Source of the DNA: Diadophis punctatus similis | Lineage: Eukaryota; Chordata; Lepidosauria; Squamata; Dipsadidae | Length of the DNA stretch: 64,000 nt | NCBI GenBank assembly: GCA_023053685.1 | Contig: JALIGW010000014.1 | Coordinates: 20,260,308 to 20,324,307, forward strand | Reading direction: 5' to 3' | Part shown: positions 10,259-22,309 of the stretch, piece after piece | How the letters are laid out: each line of letters starts with the position of its first letter | Numbering within the stretch: the first letter of the stretch is position 1 | Made by a program: the position numbers and the translations under genes | The notes under the pieces: model-generated | Database searches by the model: none | What the model saw: the letters and a program-made list of their open reading frames with translations, nothing else | What the model was told of the DNA's origin: nothing

Positions 10259-12078
10259 AGGAGACAGGGGCGGCCACAGATGTCTTAAGCACCGCCTTGT
10301 ACTCTCCAGCGCACAATCTTGTGATGCCCCGCCCCTTAGCTGATGCCGTCAAAGCTCGGCCGCCAGGCATCACAAATGCCTCTCACCGAATGGCACCTCT
10401 CCCGACCAATCAGAGGGCTTGGGCGAGTTGAGCTGACATGGCCAGGCTTGTGGAAGTGGGGGTGGGGAGCTGAGGATGCCGGGGCAACCCCTGGGAAATG
10501 GTCGTTCGACCCCCAAAGGGGTCCCGACCCCCAGGTTGGGAACCACTGATCTAGACCCTTTTCAATCGGGTTTCAGGCCCGGCTACAGCACAGAAACTGC
10601 TTTGGTCACTCTGATGGATAATCTCTGGCGAGCCCGAGATAGGGGTCATTCTTGGTGCTACTTGACCTCTCAGCTGCTTTCGATACCATTGACCATGGTA
10701 TCCTTCTGCACCGATTAGGGGAGCTGGGAGTGGGAGGCACCGTATTACGGTGGTTCTCCTCTTATCGCTCTGATTGGTCGCAGTCGGTGTTGGCTGGGGG
10801 GGCAGAGGTCAACCGCTAGACCCCTTGTTTGTGGGGTGCCTCAGGGATCGGTCCTCTCCCCCCTCCTATTTAACATCTACATGAAACCACTGGGTGAGAT
10901 CATTTGATGACATGGGGTGAGGTTCCAGCAATATGGTGATGATACCCAGTTGTACATCTCCACCCCGCGTCATTTCAGTGAAGCGGTAGACGTGATGTGC
11001 CGGTGCCTGGATGATGTGAGAATCTGGATGGGAATCAACAGGCTCAAACTTAACCCTGAGAAGACCGAGTGGCAGTGGATATTGCCTCCGAAGGACTATA
11101 CCGACTGCCCTTCCTTGGTTCTGGGGGGGGGGAGAAATTAATCCCCTCAGAACGGGTTCACAATTTGGGTGTCCTCCTAGACTCACAGCTGAAATTGGAC
11201 CAACACCTAACAGCTGTAGCTAGTGGGACCTTTGCACAGGTTCGCCTGGTGCACCAATTGCGACCCTACTTGGATCAGGAGGCTCTACTCATGCCCTTAT
11301 CACCTCATGGCTTGATTATTGCAATGCGCTCTATATGGGGCTACCCCTGAAGACTGTTCAGAGACTGCAGTTGATCCAGAATGCAGTCGTGTGAGCGGTT
11401 GTGGGTGCTCCAAGATACACCCACACTACACCAATCCTCCGTGAGCTGCACTGGCTTCCCATTGGTCTCTGGACACAATTCAAGGTGTTGGTTATCACCT
11501 TTAAAGCCCTATATGGCTCAGGGCCAGAGTATCTGCGAGACCGCCTGCTACCACACACCTTCCAATGACCGGTAAGAGCCCACAGAGTCGGTCTCCTCCA
11601 AGTCCCGTCAGCTAAACAATGTTGGCTGGCAGGCCGTCGGGGGAGGGCCTTCTCTGTGGCAGCCCCAGCTCTCTGGAACCAGCTACCTCCTGAGATCCGT
11701 ACTACCCCCACCTTACTGGCCTTCCGTAAAGCTGTCAAGACCTGGCTTTTCCGACAGGCCTGGGGCCATTGACCGCTGGTGATAGATGAGGTCGGCCCAT
11801 GAATGGTGGATGACTGTAATTTTTAATGTATTTTAATCTGTTTTTTTTATTTTAAAATTTCTATTTATGTTTCTTTTATTGTGAGCTGTCCAGAGTCCCT
11901 CGGGAGTTGGGCGGCATAGAAATGTAAATAATAAATAAATAAATAAACCTAGCAGGTAGTGAGTGCCATCTATAGAATATTTTAATATAAAATTTCTTTA
12001 TAAGAAATTGTCATTGTCAATTTATCATTCCTTTTCTTAATTTTTCAACAGAGTTCAACAATATTTGATCAAAGACTA

Positions 12079-12735
12079 TGTTAGATAGGGTGAATGGAAG
12101 AGGCAGACAGAAGTGGCTTCAAAACAACAGCTATTTATTTGGCAACTATTTACAATCCAGCAAAGGCTCTGTCTGACAGCCAGCCCTTTTATAGGGAGCT
12201 GCCAGACAGTCTAGCCCAGTGATGGCGAACCTTTTTTCCCTCGGGTGCCGAAAATGCGTGTGCGCACGCTGTCACGCACGTGTGAGTGCCCACACCCATA
12301 ATTCAATGCCTGGGGAGGGTGAAAACGGCCTCTCCCGCCCCCGCAGAGGCCGTCTGGAGGCCGGAAATGGCCCATTTCCCGACTTCCGGTGGGCCTGGTA
12401 GGCCCGTTTTTCGCCCTCCCCAGGCTCCAGAGGCTTCCCTGGAGCCTGGGGAGGGTGAAAACACCCCCTCGGAGGCCCTCTGGAAACCTAAAATGCCCTC
12501 ACAGAGCCTCCACACAAGCCAAAAATCAGCTGGCCGGCACGCACATGCATGCTGGAGTTGAGCTAGGGCAACGGCTCACGTGCCGGCAGATATGGCTCCG
12601 CGTGCCACCTGTGGCACGCGTGCCATAGGTTCGCCATCACTCGTCTAGCCAATCAGCAGTCAGTATTTTCCTTCCAGAATGGAGGACCTGTTGTATCTAG
12701 ATTGCATTTGCAATTGAGGCCACCATATAGTGCCC
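12079..12735 (-). mobile_element. Solo LTR (minus), interrupted by a hAT MITE; right border uncertain
   Basis: On the minus strand the segment has a TATA box (CCCTATAAAAGG), an AATAAA about 65 bp further on, and ends CCCTATCTAACA at 12079. This is the layout of a retroviral-type LTR. A MITE sits at 12217-12642. No matching duplication was found for the right border, so the extent there is approximate. Confidence 0.6.
12217..12642. mobile_element. hAT MITE, CAGTGATGGCGAACC family
   Basis: A 426-bp element whose ends read CAGTGATGGCGAACCTTTTT and ...GGTTCGCCATCACT(C). It has a perfect 8-bp duplication GTCTAGCC (12209-12216, 12643-12650). It is GC-rich, contains internal palindromes such as GTGCCACCTGTGGCACGCG, and encodes nothing. 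Related copies lie at 17584-18123 and 32800-33234. Confidence 0.92.
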
Positions 12736-13121
12736 TAGTCTTCAAGCTTTTGCTTCGATTTTAATTTCCCTTTAGTGTCCAAAATATCTTTATATGTCAC
12801 AATTTTTTAAAACTTCACCAGATTTGGTTATGTAAAGGCTTCCAACGTTGAGAGCCATTCTGGGATTTTTGAATAAATCTTAGGTTTTATTTTTTTCCAT
12901 AGTTCACTCTTTGTAATCCTTTGTTGAAAAATTTCTAGCTGGGAATTTATATTAAGGACCTGTTCATCTTATCCATTTTTTTCTTCCATTTTATGTTGGT
13001 TACTTTTTATCTCATATTTTATCTCATCATGATTCTTCCTTATCTTCTTTCTGTGAGACAATTACTTCTTGAATCACCTGTAACGTCTGCATTTCTCTTT
13101 GAAAGTAATTAGCTTTTTCTT

Positions 13122-14462
13122 TTTTTCTTTCTTTTTATTCAAAAAGTTTTATTAGTACAAAGTACAAACATTTTTCTCTTTTTCTCCCCCCCCCCAACTT
13201 CCCAGAAAAAGCACAGGGTATAATATTCAATAAACATAAACTTAAAATATACTAACAAGTTATAAATTCAAAGTTTCTCTAATTTTTTTTAACTCCACAT
13301 TATTTAAGACCTATTGAACCCATTCTAAAATTCTTAACATATATCATTATTACACTATATATATCTTCTTAATCTGATACTTTTTTTGAATATAATCAGT
13401 CCATCTACTCCATTCCAATATATATCTCTCATTTGAGTGATCTTTTAGATATGATGAAATTTTTGCCATTTCTACCAGATGTGCAACTTTTATTGTCCAT
13501 TCCTCAATGGTAGGTGTATCTTCTTTCTTCCAATACTGTGCTACCAGCAACCTGGCAGCCGTTATTAAGTTCAGAATCAATTTAGTCTCTGTTACAGTAC
13601 AATCTTCAATTATTCCCAGCAAGAAAAACTGTGCTGTAAACTTAATTTTTTTCTTTAAAATATTTTGAATAATCCACCATATTTTAATCCAAAAAGCCTT
13701 AATTTTCTTACAAGTCCACCAAATATGGAAATAAGTAGCATCTACACATTCACATCTCCAATATTTAGGTTGTAAATTTGGATACATACGAGCTAGTTTT
13801 TTTGGATCTAAGTGCCATCTATAAAACATTTTGTAGAAGTTTTCTCTTAAATTTTGAGCTTGTGTAAATTTTACATTTCTAACCCATATGTTCTCCCAAG
13901 TTTCCATCATTATAGGTTCTCCAATATTTTGTGCCCATTTTATCATACAATCCTTAACTAGTTCTGTTTCCGAGTCTAATTCAACTAACACATTGTATAA
14001 TCTCTTTATATGCATTGGACCTTTATTCTTTGTTTGAATTATCAAATTATCATCTTGCTGCAAGATACCAGTTTTTAAATCGTCTTTCCATCTGGCCTGC
14101 AATTGCCCATATTGGAACCAAGTCTTAATTATTCTTTCTTCTCTTAATTGCTCCATTGGTTTTAATTGTAATCTAATTCCTTCTTCATAAAGAAGGAAAT
14201 ACTTCTGAGGAGACATCCCGAGTCCGAAGCTGTGACAGGTTCCTAGGGAGCCCTCACCCTTCGCGCCCCAGAATTTTGCCTGGGGCACTAGGGGGGCTCT
14301 ACCTTTTCCCGCCGGCTCTCCTCACTCCCCTTTGCCCAGGGAGGAGATGTTCAAGCCACCAGACAGCTGTTTTACTGCCGTTCTGGCGGCTATACGGTGC
14401 TCGGGATCGGGCGCCCTATAAAGAGCGTCTACGGAGCCGCGGCGCCAAACCGGAAGTCGTGC
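13122..14462 (-). mobile_element. L1 deletion derivative: 5' UTR joined to the ORF2 3' end
   Basis: A 16-bp target duplication TAATTAGCTTTTTCTT flanks the insert (13106-13121, 14463-14478). The 5' end (14212-14462) is GC-rich and similar to the L1 leader at 6128-6489. It then jumps directly into the ORF2 C-terminal region (from about 14210). The 3' end has ACTAATAAAACTTTTTGAAT and an A-rich tail. ORF1, endonuclease and RT are all absent although both ends and the target duplication are present. Hence the deletion predates or accompanied insertion. Confidence 0.82.
13350..14210 (-). CDS. L1 ORF2 protein, C-terminal region only
   Basis: An open frame of about 290 residues matches the last part of L1 ORF2p. 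It has the YKMFYRWHLDP block, then a Cys/His-rich region (WRCECVDATYFHIWWTCKK), the tryptophan-rich FWIKIWWIIQ and the AARLLVAQYWKK motif. Endonuclease and RT are missing, so it cannot retrotranspose itself. The frame extends upstream into 5' UTR sequence by chance. The intact frame suggests recent insertion. Confidence 0.8.
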   Translation of the reverse strand, partial: PQKYFLLYEEGIRLQLKPMEQLREERIIKTWFQYGQLQARWKDDLKTGILQQDDNLIIQTKNKGPMHIKRLYNVLVELDSETELVKDCMIKWAQNIGEPIMMETWENIWVRNVKFTQAQNLRENFYKMFYRWHLDPKKLARMYPNLQPKYWRCECVDATYFHIWWTCKKIKAFWIKIWWIIQNILKKKIKFTAQFFLLGIIEDCTVTETKLILNLITAARLLVAQYWKKEDTPTIEEWTIKVAHLVEMAKISSYLKDHSNERYILEWSRWTDYIQKKYQIKKIYIV

Positions 14463-14706
14463 TAATTAGCTTTTTCTTGTTGGAGTATTGAGTCTATACT
14501 TCTCTGGTGTTCTTCAGCTTTTTCTTGTTGGAGTATTGAGTCTATACTTCTCTGGTGTTCTTCTGACTGGAAGCTCTAGAGGTGGGTGCCGAAGAAGAAA
14601 TCTTTTTACCAATTTTGGTAAGGTTTGGATCACTCTTCCCCTCCCCCTCACTCTCCGGTTACTCAATTTTAATGTTGTCTAATATAGCAAAAGTATTCAA
14701 CTTATC

Positions 14707-15013
14707 TGTCACGCAGTGATTTTATATTGCCTGTTACATGTATATGCAGGGAGGTGCATCCCTATCAAATATAATGGTTCATTCCTGAGCACGTGATTAA
14801 TGTTCCTAGTACGCATGTGTACATTCCATTCTTTCCTTTTGTACTCTGCTTCGGACGAAGCAACACCTTTTATATAGCCAGTATGTGAACTTATTATTTT
14901 TATATCAAAATAAATATCTTATTCATTAGAATTATAATGCGGTTTATTTTGACAATGTCAGAGTTCCAGGAAAAGATTCATTTCGCCTCTGATAAGAGTA
15001 ATTCTTCTGAACA
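14707..15013 (+). mobile_element. Solo LTR of the copia family
   Basis: A 307-bp relative of the LTRs at 749 and 5804, with the same TGTCACGCAG start and GAACA end. It lacks about 12 bp around the GATGCATG repeat. A perfect 5-bp duplication TTATC flanks it (14702-14706, 15014-15018), showing LTR-LTR recombination after insertion. Confidence 0.93.
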
Positions 15014-15056
15014 TTATCAATAGGCAATTTAAATTACACCTTAAATTTTACAGTAT

Positions 15057-15857
15057 AACAACAACAACAACAGAGTTGGAAGGGACCTTGGAGGTCTTCT
15101 AGTCCAACCCCCTGCTTAGGCAGGAAACCCTACACTACTTCAGACAAATGGTTATCCAACATCTTCTTAAAAACGTCCAGTGTTGGAGCATTCACAACTT
15201 CTGGAGGCAAGCTGTTTCACTGATTAATTGTTCTAACTGTCAGGAAATTTCTCCTTAGTTCTAAGTTACTTCTCTCCTTGTTTAGTTTCCACCCATTGCT
15301 TCTTGTTCTACCCTCAGGTGCTTTGGAGAATAGTTTGACTCCCTCTTCTTTGTGGCAACCCCTGAGATATTGGAACACTGCTATCATGTCTCCCCTGGTC
15401 CTTCTTTTCATTAAACTAGACATACACAGTTCCTGCAACCGTTCTTCGTATGTTTTAGCCTCCAGTCCCCTAATCATTTTTGTTGCTCTTCTCTGCACTC
15501 TTTCTAGTCTCTCAACATCCTTTTTACATCGTGGCGACCAAAACTGAATGCAGTATTCCAAGTGTGGTCTTACCAAGGCATTATAAAGTGGTATTAACAC
15601 TTCGCGTGATCTTGATTCTATTCCTCTGTTAATGCAGCCTAGAACTGTGTTGGCTTTTTTGACAGCTGCTGCACACTGCTGGCTCATATTTAAATGGTTG
15701 TCCACTAGGACTCCAAGATCCCTCTCACAGTTACTACTGTTGAGCAAAGTACCACATATACTGTACCTGTGCATTTTGTTTTTCTTGCCTAAATGTAGAA
15801 CCTTATTTTTTTCACCATTGAATTTCATTTTGTTTGATAGTGCCCAATGTTCAAGTA
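15057..15857 (-). mobile_element. CR1 LINE 3' fragment
   Basis: Minus-strand coding traces show the CR1 RT thumb and C-terminus (CERDLGVLVDNHL, NALVRPHLEYCIQFW, FQYLRGCHKEEGVKLF). The 3' end reads ...CCAACTCTG followed by TTG repeats. It is truncated at its 5' side and decayed. Confidence 0.85.
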
Positions 15858-17060
15858 TTTGTATTTGTATTTGTATTTGTTTATTTGTCAAGCATATATG
15901 ATTATAAGCAAAGTATAAACAGTAAAACATGATTGAATATATATGTAATAGTACAAGCATGAATAAGAGTAAAAGAGGTAAAAATATATATGTACATTAG
16001 GAATGGAACGGTAGGCACGATTGCGCGCTTATGCACGCTCCTTACCGACCTCTTAGGAATGGGGTGAGGTCAATGGTAGATAATCTGAGGTTGAAGTTTT
16101 TGGGGTTTGGGGAAGAAACTACTGAGTCAGGTAAAGTGTTCCAGACGTTGACAACTCTGTTGTTGAAGTCGAATTTTTTGCAATCAAGTCTGGAGTGGTT
16201 TACATTAAGTTTGTATCTATTGTGAGCTCGTGTATTATTGCGGTTGAAGCTGAAGTAGTCGTTAACAGGTAGGACATTGAGGCAGATAATTTTGTGAGCT
16301 ACACTTAGGTCAGATTGAAGGCGGCGGAGTTCTAAATTTTGAAGTCCCAAAATTTCAAGTCTGGTTTCATAAGGAATTCTGTTGTGAACAGAGGAATGTA
16401 ATACTCTTCTTGTGAAGTATCGCTGGACATTCTCAATTGTGTTAATGTCTGATATGTAGTTGGGTTCCAGACTGATGAGCTGTATTCAAGAATCGGTCTA
16501 GCAAATGTTTTGTATGCTCTGGTTAAGAGTACAATGTTACCAGAGAAGAAGCTGCGCAAGATTAGGTTAACCACTCTTAATGCCTTCTTTGCTATGTTGT
16601 TGCAGTGGGCTCTGGCACTTAGATCGTTAGAGATGAGTACTCTGAGGTCCTTTACTGAGTGAGGATCATCATCAAGGTCATGATCATCAAGTTTGTATTT
16701 TGTGTTTTGATTATTTTTGCCAATGTGTAAAACTGAGCATTTGTTGATAGAGATTGGTAGTTGCCACTTGTTTGACCATTCAGATATATAGTCAAGGTCT
16801 TTTTGAAGGGTTGTAGTATTGTCTGTGGTGTTGATAAAGTCTGTCAAGATCCTTCTGTATCTTGAGCCTATCTTCTGGAGAGTTGGCTATTCCTGCCAGT
16901 TTGGTGTCATCTGCAAATTTGATGAGTTCCCCATCTATCCCCTCGTCCAAGTCATTGATGAAGATGTTGAAGAGTACTGGGCCTAAAACAGAGCCTTGGG
17001 GTACTCCACTGCATACTTCCCTCCATGTAGATGCAGTTCCATTGAGCACTACACATTGAG
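15858..17060 (-). mobile_element. CR1-group (L3/Rex-like) LINE 3' fragment
   Basis: The minus strand encodes RT pieces ([29 protein letters not shown]) and a C-terminal NRVVNVWNTLPDSVV block typical of the CR1/L2/Jockey group. The 3' tail is an ATACAA-type simple repeat at 15858-15882. The same family recurs at 34564-36252. Clade assignment within the group is tentative. Confidence 0.75.
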
Positions 17061-17575
17061 TTTCATTTATCTTTCATTTATCTTTAACCTTTATAGTCCA
17101 ACAAGTTCTAATATTTAGAGCAAGATAAAGTTTATAATCCAACTCTCTCCATCAAAAGTGCAATTCAACCGGTTTGTAGTCCAAAATCCAAATACAGAAT
17201 GGCCCGCTTGTCTTGTTCAATCCCTAAATCTAAGTCAGTCGATGTTTGTAATCCACAAAATTGCCCGTAAGCTTTAACTAGTCCAAACTATAAATCCTGC
17301 CAAATAATAAACAGTAAAGCGTTAAACGAGCTTTTTATAAGGGCTCAGAGCAATTGTCATTTTCTTCTTTCTTCCAACATCTTTGAAGGGGGATGAAGTT
17401 GATCTTTTGAGGTCCCATTATTAAAACTTTTTGTAAACATAGAATAAACATGAGTTCTGTTTTCAGCAAATCGATGCCTACTTTTCACGTTTCTCAGTAT
17501 GGCTGCAAGTGCAAAGTTTAACAATGAGCAAAAATGTTAACATGATCTTATGGTCAAAGACAAGCACTTTTCTTT
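17061..17575. other. Unassigned non-coding stretch
   Basis: AT-rich, with runs of 'gtccaa' words that suggest an old repeat (possibly LTR or LINE leader). No open frame or RNA gene could be recognised. Confidence 0.4.
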
Positions 17576-17583
17576 GTCTAGAG

Positions 17584-18123
17584 CAGTGGTGGCGAACCTT
17601 TTTAGGCTCGCGTGCCAAAAAGGGGGGGGGGGGGCGCGCTCGCGCGCGCTCGCATGCCCACCCATTCCCTCCCCCCCACGCATGCGCAGAACACCCCCCC
17701 ATGCTGTCCCCTGCGCATGCGCACACACCCCCACCCCCGCGCAAAGGTCTTACCGGAGCCTGGGACAACGAAATCGGCAAACCGGAAGTGCGAAAAAACG
17801 CACTTCTGGTTTGCTGGTATGCTGTTTTTTGCACTCCAGAGGGTTCAGGGAAGCTCCCTGAAGCTCCGGAATGCAAAAAACTACAAAACGGACAAACCAG
17901 AAGTGCGGAAAAGTGCACTTCCGGTTTGTCCGGTTTGTAGTTTTTTGCATTCCGGAGCTTCAGGGAGCTTCCCTGAACCCTCCGGAGTGCAAAAAACAGC
18001 TCACCGGCAAACCGGAAGTGCGTATTTCCACACTTCCGGTTTGCCGGTGGGAACCCTCGCGTGCCGGCCGCTATGGCTCCGCGTGCCACCTGTGGCACGC
18101 GTGCCATAGGTTCGCCACCACGG
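17584..18123. mobile_element. hAT MITE, CAGTGGTGGCGAACC subtype
   Basis: A 540-bp element with 8-bp duplication GTCTAGAG (17576-17583, 18124-18131). It has long internal palindromes of about 60 bp around GGTTTGTCCGGTTTGTAG and several CACTTCCGG(T) words. A GCATGCGCAG word occurs near 17682. It is non-coding; the long ORFs are shadows of the hairpins. Confidence 0.9.
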
Positions 18124-18131
18124 GTCTAGAG

Positions 18132-18713
18132 AGTTAATTCAGCTACATTTCTACTGCTGTTTTCCTGGTTTGTCTCTTAATATTAAATTCTGCTGGTGAA
18201 CTATGACTGCAATATCTTTGGTCAGCTGCACAATGGGGCTGAGAGCCAGGAAAATGCCTAATTAGCTATCTTTTCTCCAGAGATATTTTTACAGATCTGG
18301 TGGCAAGCAAAGAGGGTTGTTTTGGGGTACTTTTCCAAGCCAATGTCCTCCACAAATGTTGGGATTTCATCCCTCATAATGCCCAGGCAGGGGATCATCA
18401 GTGTCCAAGCCAAACACAAAAGAATGTGGGTATAGAAAGGATAGCTTAGAAGTAGGAAGAGAGATGAAAATTTAAGGGCTGTTCTTCCAAGTTTAATTTG
18501 GTAGAAGTGTGAATTTTGTTTCGTTGCACAGGCATCTGCAGAAGGTCAAGAGATGCACAACACAACATCATATTTGACCTGAAAAAATCTAGATAATCAT
18601 TAGAGGGCAGCAGACATTTTTCCTCCATCATTTTGCTGCCCTCTGGTGGCTGTTTGGAGGCCTACTTTGCTCCAAAACCTCTTTTTTGGCATGGATAATT
18701 TAACTTCTTTAAG
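18132..18713. other. Unassigned non-coding stretch
   Basis: Low-copy-looking sequence with no supported exon, RNA gene or repeat boundary. An antisense 61-codon frame at 18446-18631 has no recognisable features. Confidence 0.4.
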
Positions 18714-18715
18714 TA

Positions 18716-20160
18716 CCGTATTTTTCGGAGTATAAGAAGCACCTTTTTACCCCCAAAAAGAGGATGAAAACTTGGGTGCATCTTATACACCAAATGTAGC
18801 CCCACCCAGCCACCTCCACCCTTTGGCCTCTGCCTCCCAGAAATTTACCTCCTCCTTGCAGCAAACAAAACAGAGCCTGTTAAGCCAAGAAACTAATTAT
18901 CAGCTTCCCGACTCTCAGCTGAGTGAGGCAGCAGGCCCTGCCACATGTTAAAATGAAACTGAAACTAACTGCTAGCAGGAAATTGCTGGGAGGGGGAGGG
19001 ATAGGCAGAGACAGAGGCAGAATTTTATTTTCTTGTGCTATTCAGACTGCTGAAAGGAGGTAAGTCAATAACTATAAATGTCTGTAGAATATTCAAATTA
19101 TTAGACTTATTTTTTAAAGACTGCTTTATTATTGTTCTAGACAATTTAACAAAATGAAGAAGCTTTTTAAAATAAATACTTACTCTGAAGAGGCCCAGTG
19201 CTTTTGTATCTTCTTTTAAATAGCAGAGTACTACTTCTCAATCTTATTTATTGATTCTTATTATTCCTATATCTGCTTTAGTGTACTGGGAAGAAGCAGA
19301 AATATTCCTCAGAAGTATTTCCTTTTTTTTCTCACCCCACACAATCTTAGAAAAGCCCATGGTCTACTGAAGTTCAGCAATACTTAGACAACTTGTTCTC
19401 AGATAATATGCAAGACCTTTTGGGATTAAAAAGAGCTTATTCACAGTGATGGTGGTTTAGAATTGCAGTCTGAATCACCTTTTAGTTATGTTATGACTAA
19501 TCACGCTTTCAGATAGATGACTCTTTGTGCATTGCTTCTTTTTTTAATAAATGCAGAAGAGATATAAGTGGAAACTGTTATTAAGTCACCTATCCATTAA
19601 GAATATACAGCACTAGTATTGTGACTGAATTTGTACCCTAAATTTATAAATTACATAGTATGGATGTTTATAACTCTCCTCTCAAACATTTGCAAATCTA
19701 CTTACAGTATTTTCTTTTAGCAGCCACTGCAGTGTCTGATAATTTTAAGAACTAGACAACTAAATATCTAAATAGCAGCATGTTTATGGCAGTTTTAATC
19801 AGAATAAAGTTCCTTTTAGTGAAAAAAAAGTACTATAGGAAAGTTCTCCTTTCCTTGTCTGTCAAGGTCCCTGTCATACTTGTTATCTCTAGGCATAATT
19901 TATTGAAAAAGATATCCGAAATAAATCTTTTGCTTGTTTGAATGACTTGTATGTGGGATGACCAGATGATAAGCAGGATATACCTGCTGAAATTCCTTTT
20001 GCTTATCACTTTTGGGCTTGTTTTACTTCTGGCCACTGTACGTAGAAGACTTTTAATGGGCTTTGCATAGAAAACATTGCACCAGGAGACAGAGGCAGAT
20101 TCCCCCCCCTTGTTTTCCTCCCTCAAAACTAAGGTGCGTCTTATACTCCGAAAAATATGG
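18716..20160. mobile_element. TA-target DNA transposon, CCGTATTTTTCGG family
   Basis: A 1,445-bp non-autonomous element flanked by TA (18714-18715, 20161-20162). Its inverted ends read CCGTATTTTTCGGAGTATAA and ...TTATACTCCGAAAAATATGG. The core shares blocks with the nested copy at 39575-40573 in opposite orientation. TA duplication suggests Tc1/mariner-like integration; no transposase is present. Confidence 0.85.
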
Positions 20161-20162
20161 TA

Positions 20163-20577
20163 ACTTCTTTATTAGAGATAATAGATTTAACAGAATTTTG
20201 CATACAAAGGGAAAAAATCACTATGATTTGTAGATTGATGATTAGAAAAAAACTTTGATATTAGAAAAGAGTGAACTTTCTTTTGTAATCATAAAGCTTC
20301 TACTGTTGTTCTACTTTCCTGTCCAATCAGCTGCAGAAATTGGAAAGATAAATGCTTTGGATCGCAGATGGAATATCAAATGAAGAATAGTGGGATGAAG
20401 AACTTGCTTGCTTGCTAATGTAGCAAAACCAACATGGGTTCTTTTTTCTTTTTGTGAATGGAGCCTCTTTGTTTGCACAAAAGTTCAAGATGGGGGGAGG
20501 GTCAAAAGTCACTCTTTCAAGAAAAGCACGTAAAAGTGCTTCTTGGAATTTGCAGAAGTCCTTTCAGGTGCACAAGC
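20163..20577. other. Unassigned non-coding stretch
   Basis: No coding frame with convincing features and no repeat boundary seen between the TA-target element and the LINE-like insertion. Confidence 0.35.
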
Positions 20578-21319
20578 TATAAATTTCCAAGAGAGGGGTG
20601 TGGCCAGCACCGAGGCGGCACGGAGTTCTCTGTGCTCTGCTGGGGAATCCCGAATTCCAGCCGCCAGGAGACCCGGGACAAGCTGGTACCGGGTCAGAAC
20701 CTCCCTGGAGGGGAGGGGAAGAAGAGAGGAACCATCGGGGGACTGGGGGGGTGGTAAACCCCCCAGGGAGCCGACATTATTCTCTTGGCCGGCGGCTGTG
20801 AAAGACGACGAAATGTCATCCTAGTCTCGGCGGCCACAAACAGAAGGAGAAGACTGAAAGATCGGGAGTCACCTGGGCAAGATGACTGAAGCGCAGAGCT
20901 GGAGAGAGGGAGAAGTTAAGAAGCTGGTGAGTGTTTGGCCGTGTTTGAAGATAAAAGCAGAAATCTAAAACTGTAAGGGAACTAAAAGGGTATTAAACTG
21001 GAAAAAGCGGCTATCTAGCAATTCGGAGAAATCATAGAGACATTGGAGGAACAGAATTAATAGCCCGAAGTTTAAGGAAGTTTTAGAAAAGACTGGTTGG
21101 AATCAAAGAGAATTAAAGATAATGGAAAATTAAATTTTGAAGAGAATGTTTTAAAATGTGAAATGGTTTTTAAAATATAGAGAAGTAAGCGTCATAAGAA
21201 AGAGCAGATCTGTGACATTGGGAATAGACATTGCCATCTACGGGCTGGAAGATAAACTACAACTAATCCTGGGAACAAGTCTATCTTTGTTGATATTAAT
21301 ACTGACCTTGCCTTGTAAG

Positions 21320-22077
21320 TAGGGGTGGGTTCCTAATTTTTTTTACTACCATTCTGTGGGCATGGCTTATTTTGTGGGTGTGGCTTGCTAGCCATGTGAC
21401 CGGGTGGGCATGGACCTCGGGAGCTTCGCAGCAGCCGGAGAAGCGGGGGGCATTGCCTACCCGCAACGCAGCCCCCCGCAGCGGGAGCAGCAAGACCGCG
21501 GCAGCGGTTCTTCTAGGATGCTCCGTGCGGCCTGAATGCTTCTCCCCATTCGATGATCCTAGGCTCCTGCTGCCTGTTCCCCCTCCCCTCAGCAGCTCGA
21601 GAAGCTCAAACGTGTGAAAATGTCTGGGATCATCACCGTGCATTTGTGGCTTCTCAGACTGCTGAAGGGAGAGGAACTGAGATAGGTCCTGCCACCCATT
21701 CCCCCTCCCCTCAGCAGCTCGAGAAGCCTCAAACGTGCGGAAATGCCTAGGATCATCACCGCATGTTCGTGGCTTCTCAGACTGCTGAAGGGAGGGGAAT
21801 GGAGATAGCTCCTGCCGCCCGTTCTTTCAGCGTCTCACGTGCTCCCTCAGCCATCCTCCCCTGCTTGGACTCACTGTGGGGTAGGAAGGCAGCGAATGCG
21901 CAGTGCCGGAAGCTCAGCTTCTGGGCATGCGCAGAAGAATTTTTAAAAAAAAATTACAATTTTTTTTTAAATGGCAGCGCCCAGGCACCGGCAACCAACC
22001 GCACCGGTACTGCGACGTCACCAGCGGGCCACTACCGGTGCTATAGAGTGGACCGCACCGGTAGGAACCCACCACTG
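21320..22077. mobile_element. hAT MITE, AGGGGTGGGTTCC family
   Basis: A 758-bp element with inverted ends (TAGGGGTGGGTTCCTA ... TAGGAACCCACCACTG) and a perfect duplication CTTGTAAG (21312-21319, 22078-22085). It contains a repeated block (CTCAGCAGCTCGAGAAG twice) and a GCATGCGCAG word near 21928. It is nested in the leader of the LINE-like element. A 122-bp relative is at 36261-36382. Confidence 0.88.
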
Positions 22078-22309
22078 CTTGTAAGAGTTATCTTAGAGTC
22101 TGGAAGAAAGTGAAAGTACCTTGGAGGCTATGAAAACAGTTTAATGCTAACAGCTGGAGATTGTTTTAAAGCACACCTGGTACTTGCTCAGATTGGAATA
22201 AGCTTTACACAAAAGACAATATTACAAAAGGTTGTGGAAGTTGATTTATACTAACAGCCTGAGACTGACTTCAAGTTCTTTTGGATTTGTAAATTGCGAC
22301 TTTGAGAAG

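Larger units (their letters stand above)
12740..14700 (-). pseudogene. Old L1 ORF1 remnant, split by a younger L1 insertion
   Basis: On the minus strand, pieces translate to an ORF1-like head (SDPNLTKIGKKISSSAPTS) and a coiled coil (REMQTLQVIQEVIVSQKED), with frameshifts and stops. The L1 derivative at 13122-14462 interrupts it. Nearby, 14468-14515 and 14516-14563 are an exact 48-bp tandem duplication that repeats the 16 residues EEHQRSIDSILQQEKA in frame. Confidence 0.6.

Noticed and set aside
17478..18109. Overlapping 140-209-codon frames on both strands
   Set aside because: They mirror each other across the palindromes of a hAT MITE with a perfect target duplication.
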